From Streptomyces sp. JH14 (GTDB lineage Bacteria; Actinomycetota; Actinomycetes; Streptomycetales; Streptomycetaceae), in NCBI RefSeq assembly GCF_029428675.1, contig NZ_JAJNEL010000001.1:4588001-4652000 (forward strand): DNA of 64,000 nt. Direction: 5' to 3'. Below the pieces are notes generated by a model. It saw only the letters and a list, made by a program, of their open reading frames with translations. It made no database searches and had not been told where the DNA came from. This document shows positions 7,950-16,182 of the stretch, one piece after another. Made by a program: the position numbers and the translations under genes. Each line of letters opens with the position of its first letter. The first letter of the stretch is position 1.

Positions 7950-8261
7950 ATGCGTTGGATGCGCTGCTACTGGGACGAGGAAGACACCTGGTTCTACTTC
8001 GAGGTCGATGACGAAGGTTGGGTGATACGGCAGATCGAGCTCGAAGGGCCTGGACTGGCCCCGATCGCAGCCGCCTCCCTCGCGGAATGGCAGCGGGCCT
8101 TCGACGCGGGCCGCCTCGACGAATACGACAGCAGATTCGGGGTCACCGCTGAACTGCCCGTCACAGAGTGGGAAGGCCATGATCCGGAGCAGCTGTCCTT
8201 CGAGGAGTTCGAAGAGGTCTGGGACACGGCCCGCCGAAGGATCGCCGCCCGGCCATCCTGA
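7950..8261 (+). CDS. Small acidic hypothetical protein (immunity-like)
   Basis: 103 residues: MRWMRCYWDEEDTWFYFEVD, then DDEGWVIRQIELEG and a C-terminal EQLSFEEFEEVWDTARRR. The layout (short basic start, E/D-rich strand, GW-IR-IE motif, EFE-W helix) resembles small DUF6881-like proteins found with SUKH and DUF4240 genes, but I do not assign the family firmly. A GTG at 7947 is an alternative start one codon upstream. No clear Shine-Dalgarno is present. It runs convergent to the RibD-like gene, with a strong hairpin between them. Confidence 0.65.
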   Translation: MRWMRCYWDEEDTWFYFEVDDEGWVIRQIELEGPGLAPIAAASLAEWQRAFDAGRLDEYDSRFGVTAELPVTEWEGHDPEQLSFEEFEEVWDTARRRIAARPS

Positions 8262-8296
8262 CTACCGAATCGGGCGTGAGGAAATACCGCCCGTCC

Positions 8297-8420
8297 TGAG
8301 ACAAGAGCACCCGTCCACCGCGTGAGACAGCCCGAGATCGCGCTGGTCGGCGCGATGCCTTAGGCGGCGAGCCGCGAGGCCCTACACCGGCGTGTAGGGC
8401 CTCAAAAGCCTTGGCAGAAT
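8297..8420. repeat. Repeat cassette copy B (TGAGAC pair and TGTAGGG box)
   Basis: Two TGAGAC boxes (8297 and 8323, 26 bp apart) are followed by GGCGGCGAG, a perfect 12-bp hairpin (8376-8403) containing CCCTACAC and GTGTAGGG, then CTCAAAA. Copy C repeats the same order: TGAGAC boxes at 9140 and 9167, GGCGGCGAG, CCCTACA, TGTAGGG, CTCAGAA. Paired boxes of this kind resemble transposase-binding repeats at element ends; that reading is inference. Confidence 0.55.
8376..8403. terminator. Strong hairpin between convergent genes
   Basis: GAGGCCCTACAC pairs perfectly with GTGTAGGGCCTC around a 4-base loop. It stands between the stop of the gene at 7950-8261 (+) and the stop of the reductase (-), so it can act as a bidirectional terminator. 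It is also the core of repeat cassette B. Confidence 0.6.
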
Positions 8421-8427
8421 CGGGTGT

Positions 8428-8991
8428 TCAGCGCCTCGTCTCGTACCTGGTCAGGATCACGCCGCAGGGAAGCGTCCGCGTCTCCACCAGGTTCAGGTTC
8501 ACCCAGCTGTCCAGCGCGGTGAAGAACGGCGTGCCGCCGCCCACCAGGACCGGCGCGGTGGCCAGCACGTACTCGTCAATCAGCCCGGCCCGCATGGCCG
8601 CCCCGGCGAGCGTCGCGCCGCCGATGGCCATCGGGCCGCCGTCCTCGGCCTTGAGCCGGGTGATCTCGGCGACCGCGTCGCCGGTGACCAGGCGGGTGTT
8701 CCAGTCGACCTTGTCGATCGTCGAGGAGAACACCACCTTCGACATGTCCCGCCAGCGGCGCGCGAACTCGATCTGCGCCGGGGTGGCGTTGGGCTGCTGG
8801 TCGCCGGTCGGCCAGTAGGAGCTCATCGTCTGCCACAGCTTGCACCCGTACAGCGACAGGTCGGTCGCCTGCAACTGGTCGGACCAAAACTGGAACAGCT
8901 CGTCGCTCGGCACGCCCCAGCCGATGTCGTCGCCGGGCGCGGCGATGTAGCCGTCCAGGGTCAGGTTCATGCCGTAGATCAGTTTCCGCAT
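8428..8991 (-). CDS. Dihydrofolate reductase family (RibD C-terminal-like) protein
   Basis: 187 residues, full length for the family. It opens with RKLIYGMNLTLDGYIAAPGD, contains LSLYGCKLWQTMSSYW, and ends with the GGPMAIGGATLAGAAMRAGL nucleotide-binding segment and DEYVLATAPVLVGGGTPFF. These are NADPH-binding oxidoreductases of uncertain substrate related to the RibD reductase domain. It lies alone between two repeat cassettes (B and C), as if carried as cargo. The ATG at 8991 follows a moderate AAGGCTGG-like ribosome site. Confidence 0.88.
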   Translation of the reverse strand: MRKLIYGMNLTLDGYIAAPGDDIGWGVPSDELFQFWSDQLQATDLSLYGCKLWQTMSSYWPTGDQQPNATPAQIEFARRWRDMSKVVFSSTIDKVDWNTRLVTGDAVAEITRLKAEDGGPMAIGGATLAGAAMRAGLIDEYVLATAPVLVGGGTPFFTALDSWVNLNLVETRTLPCGVILTRYETRR

Positions 8992-9139
8992 GGCGCCAGC
9001 CTTCCGTGAGTCGGTCTCACGCGTACAGACCGGCGCGGCACGGGAAACTCATCGGCGCGCGATCTGAGCTCGCATGTAGTCCTTGTGCTCGGTGGCTCAG
9101 CCGCAGACTCATCGTTCCGCCGAGGAAATGGCATCGATC

Positions 9140-9425
9140 TGAGACTGATCCTGGGTGACATCGCGGTGAGACAACAGAGAACCAGCAGGTCACAGAAGAT
9201 CGACATGTCTTCGGCGGCGAGACCCTACAGGGGCCCGGTGTAGGGCCTCAGAATCTCAGGGCAGACGGCAGAAGGACGGCAGAAATGCCAGAGTTCTGAG
9301 ACGCGCAGGTGGAGGCCTCACGCGTTTGGGTGGTTCGGGCGGCAGCCCGAACCACCCGTGGAGGTGAGGCGGCACCTTGGCCCTACAGGTGGTTTGCCTG
9401 TGGGGCTGGGGGTACGTGATGGGGC
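9140..9425. repeat. Repeat cassette copy C
   Basis: Contains TGAGAC boxes at 9140 and 9167, GGCGGCGAG, an imperfect CCCTACA/TGTAGGG hairpin (9219-9249), CTCAGAATCTCAG, a third TGAGAC followed by GCGCAGGT, a 13-bp hairpin (9328-9357), and GGCACCTTGGC with an ACAGG...CCTGT hairpin. It matches copy A in order, but the hairpin stems differ in sequence while still pairing, so structure is kept while sequence drifts. About 125 bp later comes a fragment of the DUF4240 gene. Confidence 0.6.
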
Positions 9426-9550
9426 CTGGTCCGGCCACACCCGCAGCAGGCGTGAACTGGCCTGGCGTCGGCTCGGCCGGCCCCGGGCCACCAGCCGTTT
9501 CGCCTTCGACCGCAGCGCCTCCACCCGTGTCGGCACCAGGTGTTGGAGCT

Positions 9551-9655
9551 GTGTATCGATGGGACGTGTGGGCAGCCGCCTACCTCATCGGCGGCTGCTC
9601 GGACGACAGCTTCATGGATTTCCGCCCCGGTCCGATCGCGCTGGGCCGCGACCGG
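9551..9655 (+). pseudogene. Duplicated fragment of the DUF4240 gene
   Basis: Reads VYRWDVWAAAYLIGG then CSDDSFMDFRPG and IALGRD. It matches residues about 53-88 of the gene at 6036-6605 almost exactly, with one Gly codon deleted and a few changes. No start or remainder of the gene is present. With cassette C just upstream it shows that the block cassette-DUF4240 existed twice here. Confidence 0.8.
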
Positions 9656-9716
9656 CACAAGCGTGCAGCATCTGGAAGTGACCGAACGACCGTGCCTGCT
9701 CGCTTCATCGGGTCCC

Positions 9717-12080
9717 TCAACGGGGCGAGAGGGTCTGTTCGGCCCAGATGGTCTTGCCGTGAGCGCTGTAGCGGGTGCCCCAGTGGTGGGCGAGCTGGGA
9801 GACGATGAACAGCCCGCGCCCTCCTTCGTCCACGACGCGTGCGTGCCGCAGATGGGGTGCGGAGTTGCCGGCATCCGTCAGTTCGCAGGTGAGTGTGCGC
9901 TCCATGATGAGGCGCAGTTGCATGGGCGGGGCTCCGTAATGCACTGCGTTGGTGGCGAGTTCACTGACGAGCATCTCCGTGGTGAAGATGGTGTCCTCGT
10001 CCAGTTGCCAGTCGGCGAGCCGGCTCCGGGCAAGGGCTCGCGCCTCGCCGGCCGCCGTCGCGTCGGGGGTGAGTTTCCAGGTGGCCACGTGGCCGGGGTC
10101 GATGCCGGAGGTACGGGCCAGAAGAAGCGCGGCGTCGCCCCGTATGGGATCGTCCCCCAGCGCGTAGACGACGTCGTCGCACAGGGACTGCAGGGAGCGG
10201 TCGGACCGGCTCAGGACACTACAGAGCGAGCCGGGATCCGTCTCCGCCTCCGGGAGCAGGGTGGCGGTGTAGAAGGCGAGGGTGCTGCCCTCGGCGATGT
10301 CGAGGCTCACGCAGGCCCTGGGTACCTGCTCGGTGCTGCCCAGCAGGGGGCTTGCCGGGACGTCGCAGATGCGGGTCGTGCCGTCCGGGTCGACGGCGAT
10401 CGGTGCGGGGTGTCCCGCACGGGCGAGGATGCAGGTGCGGGTGATGGGGTCGTAGACCCCGTAGACGCAGCTTGCCGTCAGTGCCTCGCTGTGCAGCGGA
10501 TCGGCGGGTGGCAGCGACGCACGTTCCCCGGCGAGGCGGCAGGTGGTGTCGTGCAGTCTGGCGAGGAGTTCGTCGGGCTCCAGGTCGAGTGCGGCCAGCG
10601 CGTGGATGGCGGTGCGCAGTTGCCCCATGGTGGTGGCGGCGGAGATTCCCTGTCCGGCCGCGTGGCCGGTGACCAGTGCGGTGCGAGCGCCCGGCAGGGC
10701 GATGGTGTCGAACCAGCTCGCACCCCGGTCCGCGGGGAGGCGGAGCCACGCTGTGTCGACGGTCGGCTGCGAAGCGGGGCATTGGGGCAGGAGCCGGCGC
10801 TGGGTCGTGGCGGCGATCGTCCGCTCGCGGGTGAAGCGCCGGGCGTTGTCGATGCACAGCGCGGTGTGGGCGGCCAGTTCGAGGGCGAGGCCGATGTCGT
10901 CCTCGCCGTAGGGCTCGGTTTCACCGCAGCGGTACAGGCTCATCAGCCCCAGCACCGTGCCACGGAGCGTCAGCGGCGCCGTGATCAGCGAATGCGCACC
11001 CGTCGCGCGGATGACCTTGGCCCGTACCGGGTCCGCCGCCAGCCACGCACTTTCGGTGGCCAGGTCCAGGAGTCGGGGACGCAGGTCGGACAGCGCTCGC
11101 CTGAACGGGGTCCCGTAAGGAGCGGTGCGCACGTCGCCGAGCGGTTGCACGGGCTCCGCGATACAGCTGCGGAAGGCGGCGCGCCGAAGGGGCACGTCCC
11201 GGCTGAGCGGACCGATCGGGGGGTCCTCACCCCGTACCACTTCATCCACCACCTCGACCGCGGCGACGTCGGCGTACGCAGGCACCAGGGCGTCCGCCGC
11301 TTCCTGGCAGGTGGTGACCACATCAAGGGTTTGGCCGACGGCTTCCCGTACACCGGCGAGGACGGCGGATTGGGCGCGCCCCCGCTCGCGGTCGGTGACA
11401 TCGACCGTGGAGAGCGCGAGCCCGAGGACCGCGCCTTGGGGGTCCTGGAGCCGGAAAGTGGATACGGAGAACACGCGTACCCGGCCGTGATCGACGGGAA
11501 GGTAAGCGTGCACCAAGTGGTCGAGCGACGGCCGGCCCTGCTCCAGGACACGGCGGAGCACGCTTTCCACGGCCGCAGGGCCCGCGAGCGGGTACGCCTC
11601 CGTGACGGGCCGGCCCAGCACGCTTTCGGGCGGTACTTCGTACAGGGCGAGTGCGGCCGTGTTGACGCGCACGACCCGGAGGTCCGGGTCGAGGATGTGC
11701 AAACCGTTGGGCGACTGGGTGAACAAGGTCTCGATGAGGCTGGCACCGATGCTGTTCGTGCGGGACGCCTCGGCGAGGTCCGCCGGCTGTCGCCCGATTT
11801 CCCAGGCCACGGCGCCGTCCCTCAGTACCGGCTGTACCCACAGCTCACACGGTGCGGTGCGACCCTCCCGGGACCGAAGCCTCAGCTCTTTCCCGCCGTG
11901 GTCGTCCTCGCGGACCGTGAGGAATCCGGTCGCCGGAAGACCCAGCACGTCGGCCGCGGGGAGACCGAGCAAGCGGTCGGCCTCGCGACTCCACTCCGTG
12001 ATCACCCCCGAACCGTCGATGATCATGAGCGTGTCGCCCCGCACGACCAAGGCACCTCCGTCGGCCGTCGGAGCACTCAC
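9717..12080 (-). CDS. PAS-PAS-GAF-SpoIIE-HATPase regulator, degenerate phosphatase
   Basis: 787 residues. Two PAS domains (MIIDGSGVITEWSREADRLL near the start; QSPNGLHILDPDLRVVRVNT near 130), a GAF domain (about 260-405), a PP2C/SpoIIE-like domain (about 420-640) and an RsbW-type HATPase (ELATNAVHYGAPPMQLRLI) with a clear G box (DEGGRGLFIVSQLA). Such proteins normally control anti-sigma networks. Here the metal-binding motifs of the phosphatase are altered: GASWFD replaces GGDWYD, VTGHAAGQG replaces VGDVMGHG, and FYTATLLPE replaces YTDGLVE. Catalysis is therefore doubtful. The GTG start has a GAGGACGG ribosome site. Compare the intact paralogue at 60594. Confidence 0.9.
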   Translation of the reverse strand: MSAPTADGGALVVRGDTLMIIDGSGVITEWSREADRLLGLPAADVLGLPATGFLTVREDDHGGKELRLRSREGRTAPCELWVQPVLRDGAVAWEIGRQPADLAEASRTNSIGASLIETLFTQSPNGLHILDPDLRVVRVNTAALALYEVPPESVLGRPVTEAYPLAGPAAVESVLRRVLEQGRPSLDHLVHAYLPVDHGRVRVFSVSTFRLQDPQGAVLGLALSTVDVTDRERGRAQSAVLAGVREAVGQTLDVVTTCQEAADALVPAYADVAAVEVVDEVVRGEDPPIGPLSRDVPLRRAAFRSCIAEPVQPLGDVRTAPYGTPFRRALSDLRPRLLDLATESAWLAADPVRAKVIRATGAHSLITAPLTLRGTVLGLMSLYRCGETEPYGEDDIGLALELAAHTALCIDNARRFTRERTIAATTQRRLLPQCPASQPTVDTAWLRLPADRGASWFDTIALPGARTALVTGHAAGQGISAATTMGQLRTAIHALAALDLEPDELLARLHDTTCRLAGERASLPPADPLHSEALTASCVYGVYDPITRTCILARAGHPAPIAVDPDGTTRICDVPASPLLGSTEQVPRACVSLDIAEGSTLAFYTATLLPEAETDPGSLCSVLSRSDRSLQSLCDDVVYALGDDPIRGDAALLLARTSGIDPGHVATWKLTPDATAAGEARALARSRLADWQLDEDTIFTTEMLVSELATNAVHYGAPPMQLRLIMERTLTCELTDAGNSAPHLRHARVVDEGGRGLFIVSQLAHHWGTRYSAHGKTIWAEQTLSPR

Positions 12081-12963
12081 CCGTCCTCACAGCGGGTGAC
12101 CGCTCCGAGTCTTCGGTGATCCCGCAGGCGGGGTGGTGGCCCCCGTCCCGAGGAGCACGCGGCGCCGGATCGACGCACGTTCTCAGTGTGCCGCGATGCG
12201 CTCGACGCGGCGACACCGAGCCGTACGGGGCCACGCCGAGCACTCGGCTGCGACCGGTGCACGTGTCATCCGCGTTGTGTGCCGTGTTCACCGCCGTGCA
12301 TTTCCTGGTGAGCTCGCCGCCGGCATAGCTCGCGCGAAGTTGTTTCTTGTCGAACTTTCCAACGCTGGTGCGGGTATGCGTTCGACGACGGCCCAGCGCC
12401 CGGACAGTTGCCGGCGGGCGACCTGGCCGGACAGGTGTTCGCGCAGGGTGGCGACAGCCGGGTTCGCGCCGTCGCGGGAGACGACGCAGGCCCGTAGCCG
12501 TTCGCCCCACTTGGCATGGGGAACGCCGCCGCAAGGTAGGTGGATCCACGCCTGCGACCTGAGGCGACACCACTGCGTGATTATCACGGGTCGCACGAAG
12601 TGAGACTTTTCATGCGACGGGGAAAGGGGGCTTGGGACTCAAGTCCGTCATTCCCAGCGCCGTGTCCTCCGGTGCCGCCCAGTGCCTGCCGGAAGTGATC
12701 CGGTCCTTTCCAGGCCACCTCGGCCGTCGGCACTGACGCATCCCACCGGCCCGTGCGGCCCCAGGTCGACACCCCGGGGAGGGCGGGGGAGCATGAAAGG
12801 CGGGCATCTTCCGGCCCCCGGTCTGCCGCTGGTGTAACGCGACGGCCGGAACGCAGGACGGCGTGCATCGCCCGCTGCGTGGCATCGCCGCGCTGTGCCT
12901 GCGGCGATGAGTGGCGACGGCTCTGCGGCCGCCTCTTCGCGTCTCTCTGATGGGAGCACCTTC
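12081..12963. other. Long gene-poor stretch with a pseudogene
   Basis: 883 bp between the PAS regulator and the secreted-protein gene. The only recognisable content is an acyl-CoA synthetase remnant (12319-12545, minus strand). The rest shows no convincing gene. The last about 100 bp should hold the promoter of the secreted-protein gene; no clear -10/-35 pair was found. Confidence 0.6.
12319..12545 (-). pseudogene. Acyl-CoA synthetase C-terminal remnant
   Basis: One minus-strand frame reads GVPHAKWGERLRACVVSRDG, then ATLREHLSGQV and RWAVVERIP, the AMP-binding C-terminal domain. A frame change near 12370 is needed to reach TRTSVGKFDKKQLRASYA, which contains the catalytic Lys loop and the end of the protein. 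The N-terminal domain is absent. It is therefore a frameshifted fragment of a fatty-acyl-CoA (AMP-dependent) synthetase. Confidence 0.75.
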
Positions 12964-13422
12964 ATGCATCTTCACACTCGACGCGCCGTGGTTTCCTTCT
13001 TCGTGTCCTCGCTCGCACTGTCCGGCGCCATCGCTTTCGCGCCGACCGCCGGCGCGGCACCCACTGCCAGCTGCACGGTCACACCTGCGGCGAACGGGAT
13101 GTCCGTCACCATTACCGGCGAAGGTTTCACGGCTCCGCGGAACCTCAACGACGGCGAGAGCACGGAGCGGCTGAACGTCGACGCCAACGGAAACTTCCGG
13201 CTGACACGCTTCCAGAAGAACGTCGACTACACCGTTCTTGCCGTCAACGAGGACCAGAACTTCGTCTTCGTGAACTGCAGGGTTGTCCAGCCTCCGACTA
13301 GCGGGGTGCCGGGTATACCTTCGGGCTCTCTGCTGCCGGGCTTCGTGCCGCCGGGTGTGCCTCCGGGCCTGCCTGCCCTGCCTCCGGGCTTCGTGCTGCC
13401 GGGCATCACCACCCAGCAGTGA
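12964..13422 (+). CDS. Small secreted protein with GEGF motif and Pro/Gly tail
   Basis: 152 residues; family not recognised. A signal peptide (RRAVVSFFVSSLALSGAIAF, cut after GAA) is followed by a beta-rich domain of about 75 residues with two cysteines (ASCTV and VNCRV) and the motif TITGEGFTAPRNL. The tail is a Pro/Gly/Leu-rich repeat (PPGVPPGLPALPPGF). ATG 12964 was chosen because it starts the signal peptide. The gene at 17980 has the same plan (signal peptide, two Cys, VGEGF, repetitive tail), so the two are probably distant paralogues. A cell-surface or secreted role is inferred. Confidence 0.75.
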   Translation: MHLHTRRAVVSFFVSSLALSGAIAFAPTAGAAPTASCTVTPAANGMSVTITGEGFTAPRNLNDGESTERLNVDANGNFRLTRFQKNVDYTVLAVNEDQNFVFVNCRVVQPPTSGVPGIPSGSLLPGFVPPGVPPGLPALPPGFVLPGITTQQ

Positions 13423-13460
13423 CCTCCGGCCAAAGAGAGATGAGGCATGCGGAGTGGGTG

Positions 13461-13499
13461 GGCCCGCGCCTCCTGGAAGGAATCCGGGAGGCGCGGGCC
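13461..13499 (+). terminator. Hairpin after secreted-protein gene
   Basis: GGCCCGCGCCTCC (13461-13473) pairs perfectly with GGAGGCGCGGGCC (13487-13499) around a 13-base loop, 38 bp after the stop at 13422. There is no T-run, as is common in Streptomyces. It also lies beyond the stop of the convergent DUF397 gene, so it may serve both directions. Confidence 0.7.
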
Positions 13500-13568
13500 G
13501 GTGCTCGGGCGGGAAGAGCGCCGGCGGTACCGCCACGGGTGACCCGGTTGCGGCGTCGGGGTTCGGAG

Positions 13569-13760
13569 TTACAGCAGGTGGTCGGCCTTGCCGGCCTTGA
13601 TGTCGCGGATCATCTGCTGAAGCGCCTCGCGGCTGTCGGTGAGGTAACGATCCTCTTCGCCGACAACAGCGATGTAGCCATTGCCGTTCTCATCGGTTCC
13701 GAGGCGGAAGCAGTTGGCTCCCTCGCCGCAGTAGGGCGTTTCCCAGGCGATGTTGGGCAC
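13569..13760 (-). CDS. DUF397 domain protein
   Basis: 63 residues from a GTG at 13760 with an AGGAG ribosome site seven to eight bases upstream. It contains PNIAWETPYCGEGANCFRLG, then YIAVVGEEDRYLTDSREALQ and an IRDIKAGKADHLL end, typical of DUF397. Such small proteins are partners of Xre/DUF5753 regulators in WhiJ-like loci that influence Streptomyces development or act as antitoxin-like pairs. The start lies 11 bp after the stop of the regulator gene, so they form one operon. Confidence 0.9.
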   Translation of the reverse strand: MPNIAWETPYCGEGANCFRLGTDENGNGYIAVVGEEDRYLTDSREALQQMIRDIKAGKADHLL

Positions 13761-13771
13761 GTTGCCTGCTC

Positions 13772-14623
13772 CTAGAGTTCGTCGGCGATGGTCCGGATGA
13801 AGTCGCGTGACAGCGCTGGTGTGAGTGCGACGTCCTGCATCGCGTCGAGCTGGGCGCGGTATTTGTGAAGTTGTATCTCGGAGTCGATGAACTCCGGACC
13901 GTGTGTGCTGTCGAGCTCGACGGTATCGAGTGTGGGGACCACATTCTCGGCGTAGATGACAGACTGTCCGGCTCCTGGAAAGCCACCTGCTGCGAATGGA
14001 ACGACTCGGACCGTGATGTCGTGCTGGTCCGCCATGCCGAGGATGTGCTCCAACTGTTGTCTGGCGACGCCCGGCCCCCCGAACTGCATCCGCAGGGCGG
14101 CTTCGTGAAGAATCAGGTCCACCGTCGGGGCGTCCGGCTTGCTGAATACCTGTCGACGATCCAGCCGGTGGGCCACCCGCGTATCGACATCGCTCATGGG
14201 CAGGCGAGGGATGACCTGTTCGAAGACGGCGCGCGCATGGTCCTCGGTGTGCAGCAGTCCCGGCAGGTGTGTGGTGAGCGCGATTCGTAGGCGCCGGGCG
14301 TGCCACTCCATCTCGGCGATATCCAGGAAGCCGACGGGAAGTTGCCCGCGGTACTTCTCCCACCAGTGTGTTCCCCGTTCGGCTGCCATGGCGGCCAAGG
14401 CGTCGACCAACGGGCTGTCTGCACGGCCGTAGTTTCCGGCCAGCGTTCGGACCCGGTCCGGGCTGATCCCGGAGCGACCGGATTCCATGTTCGGCACATT
14501 CGTCCGGGGAACACCGAGCAATCCGGCAGCGAACTCCGTGGTCATGTCGGCCGCGATCCGCATCTTGCGCAGCTCCGAACCGAGGCGCCGCTGGCGCTCG
14601 GTGGGCGTGCCTCTTGGCGGCAA
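13772..14623 (-). CDS. Xre-type regulator with DUF5753 (WhiJ-like)
   Basis: About 283 residues. An N-terminal HTH (LGSELRKMRIAADMTTEFAA then LLGVPRTNVPNMESG) is followed by the DUF5753 domain (GLLHTEDHARAVFEQVIPRL, HEAALRMQFGGPGVARQQLE, VVPFAAGGFPGAG). This is the Scr1/WhiJ family of Streptomyces regulators. I chose TTG 14623 because GGAGGGGAAGA sits just upstream; a TTG at 14647 is a weaker alternative. It heads the operon with the DUF397 gene and is divergent from the anti-sigma-like ATPase at 14939, the usual three-gene layout. Confidence 0.9.
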   Translation of the reverse strand: MPPRGTPTERQRRLGSELRKMRIAADMTTEFAAGLLGVPRTNVPNMESGRSGISPDRVRTLAGNYGRADSPLVDALAAMAAERGTHWWEKYRGQLPVGFLDIAEMEWHARRLRIALTTHLPGLLHTEDHARAVFEQVIPRLPMSDVDTRVAHRLDRRQVFSKPDAPTVDLILHEAALRMQFGGPGVARQQLEHILGMADQHDITVRVVPFAAGGFPGAGQSVIYAENVVPTLDTVELDSTHGPEFIDSEIQLHKYRAQLDAMQDVALTPALSRDFIRTIADEL

Positions 14624-14938
14624 GTCTTCCCCTCCTTCGGCCTGCAAGGGGACTCAGTCTGCCCTTGGCGTGGGCCGCCGGTCCACCTCATGCGCCCTGA
14701 ATCGCAGGAAAGGGTAGTACGTGTACTCCGACGTGCCCTACAGTCGGTAACGCACCGCTCACGCTGCGATGAGTCGGAAGTGCGCGTGCGGTCCTGCCTG
14801 CAACCTCCTGCCCTGGGAGCGGCGGATCCGTGCCAGGGAGACAGGTCACTGCCGAACCCGCAGCGCCAGAGCCACTTGTGCGCATCGACGCGAACGAGGA
14901 AGACCGTCAACTCGCCACCCATGCAAGGGGAGTCAGTC

Positions 14939-15433
14939 ATGCCGCAATCTCCGCGTGCCGCGCTCTGTCCAGTAGCCGTCGAGGAGCCCGCGCCCGACCC
15001 GTACGCGTATCCGCAGCCCGGGCGCCGCGGCGATCGTGGCCTCGCGCTCAGTCTCACGCTGCCCGGCGACCCGCGCAGCGCGGCCATCGGGCGCAACGCC
15101 GTCACCGCCTCGCTGCACGCTTACGGACTCACCCCGTACGCCTGGCCGGCGGCGTTGGCCGTGGGCGAACTCATCGGCGTCACAAGCGCGATGACTCCCG
15201 CTCAAGAGCTTTACGTTTCCGCCCGGCACCGCGACGACGCGCTCCGACTGGTCGTCTGGGACCAGCATCCGCGCCACTCCGAACCGGTTGCCGTCACCGT
15301 CTGCGAGGAGCGGCGCCGGAGTGCTCTCTGGTTGCTCGCGGCCGTCGTGCACGACTGGGGCGGGGAGTGGGGCGTCTGCAACGCGCTGCAGCCGCACGAG
15401 GGCACCAAGTCCTGGGTTCACCTGCCCAGGTGA
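14939..15433 (+). CDS. RsbW-like ATP-binding regulatory protein
   Basis: 164 residues. A short Pro-rich N-terminus precedes a HATPase-like fold: LSLTLPGDPRSAAIGRNAVT, AALAVGELIGVTSAMTPAQE, LRLVVWDQHPRHSE and a C-terminal HDWGGEWGVCNALQPHEGTK. The N-box and G-boxes are weak compared with true anti-sigma kinases, as in the AbaA/WhiJ-associated ATP-binding proteins. AGGGGAG precedes ATG 14939; an in-frame ATG at 14921 is less well placed. It is divergent from the WhiJ-like regulator. Confidence 0.8.
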   Translation: MPQSPRAALCPVAVEEPAPDPYAYPQPGRRGDRGLALSLTLPGDPRSAAIGRNAVTASLHAYGLTPYAWPAALAVGELIGVTSAMTPAQELYVSARHRDDALRLVVWDQHPRHSEPVAVTVCEERRRSALWLLAAVVHDWGGEWGVCNALQPHEGTKSWVHLPR

Positions 15434-15594
15434 CGCGGGCCTTCGCCGGGCGCCGGGTCGTCCGGCGGCCGCCGGCGTCGACACCGCGGCCGCCGACGGT
15501 CCGGAGTCCCGGCCGAGCTGAGTGATACAGGGCTACGCGCACCCCTGAGCTGCGGCGATGCCGTGCGCGGTCGTGGGTCTCCTCCTGACGCCCG

Positions 15595-16173
15595 TCAGCC
15601 CGGGCCGGTTGTCCCGTCGGGCGCGGGCGCGCGAACAAAGGAGGCGATGTCCGGAAGGCTGGGGCTGTAGCCGTCCAAGGTGTCGACGACCAGTGTGGGG
15701 ACGTCGAGGGAGATCGGTACGAAGGAATCGAGTGAATGCTCTCCCGCAGCGATCGCGTCGAGGAGTGCCTGATCACCGTGCGCGGCCCTGTGGGCGATGT
15801 GCTGGGCGCGATGGACGATGCGATGGTGGGCGACGGCGGCGGGCGTCGAGCAGCGGATGACGCGGATCTGCGCCAGCTCGGCGAGCGGTTCCAGGCGGGG
15901 CCGCCAGACCCGGTCCTGGAAGGCGGCCTCGGCCACGAGAGTCACGCTGGCCTGGAGAAGCGCCTTGAGCACGCCGAAGAACGCTTCCAGCGTGGGAAGG
16001 TTGAGCGGATCGTTGCCCCCGCTCCGGTGGCCGGGGGTCGACATGACCAGGCCCTGCTTGATCTCGTCGCGGATGATCGCGGGGCAGCCGAGTTCCTGAG
16101 CAAGGGTGTGGGCGAGGGTCGTCTTTCCCGTCCCGGGGCCACCGCTCACGACGACCAGCGTCGGTGATGTCAT
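15595..16173 (-). CDS. AAA-type P-loop kinase-like protein
   Basis: 192 residues. A Walker A motif lies at the N-terminus (VVVSGGPGTGKTTLAHTLAQ), followed by PAIIRDEIKQGLV, an acidic strand LVAEAAFQDRVWRPRL that could supply the catalytic acid, and IRVIRCSTPAAVAHHRIVHR, a lid-like Arg region. This is the pattern of small zeta-toxin/APH-kinase-like P-loop phosphotransferases; the substrate is unknown. A 49-codon open frame ends 9 bp upstream on the same strand. Confidence 0.8.
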   Translation of the reverse strand: MTSPTLVVVSGGPGTGKTTLAHTLAQELGCPAIIRDEIKQGLVMSTPGHRSGGNDPLNLPTLEAFFGVLKALLQASVTLVAEAAFQDRVWRPRLEPLAELAQIRVIRCSTPAAVAHHRIVHRAQHIAHRAAHGDQALLDAIAAGEHSLDSFVPISLDVPTLVVDTLDGYSPSLPDIASFVRAPAPDGTTGPG

Positions 16174-16182
16174 GGCACGTTC

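Noticed and set aside
9540..12119. Long + strand open frame opposite the PAS regulator
   Set aside because: It is a GC-bias shadow of the minus-strand gene: no domain sense, and low-complexity Gly/Arg/Val-rich sequence.
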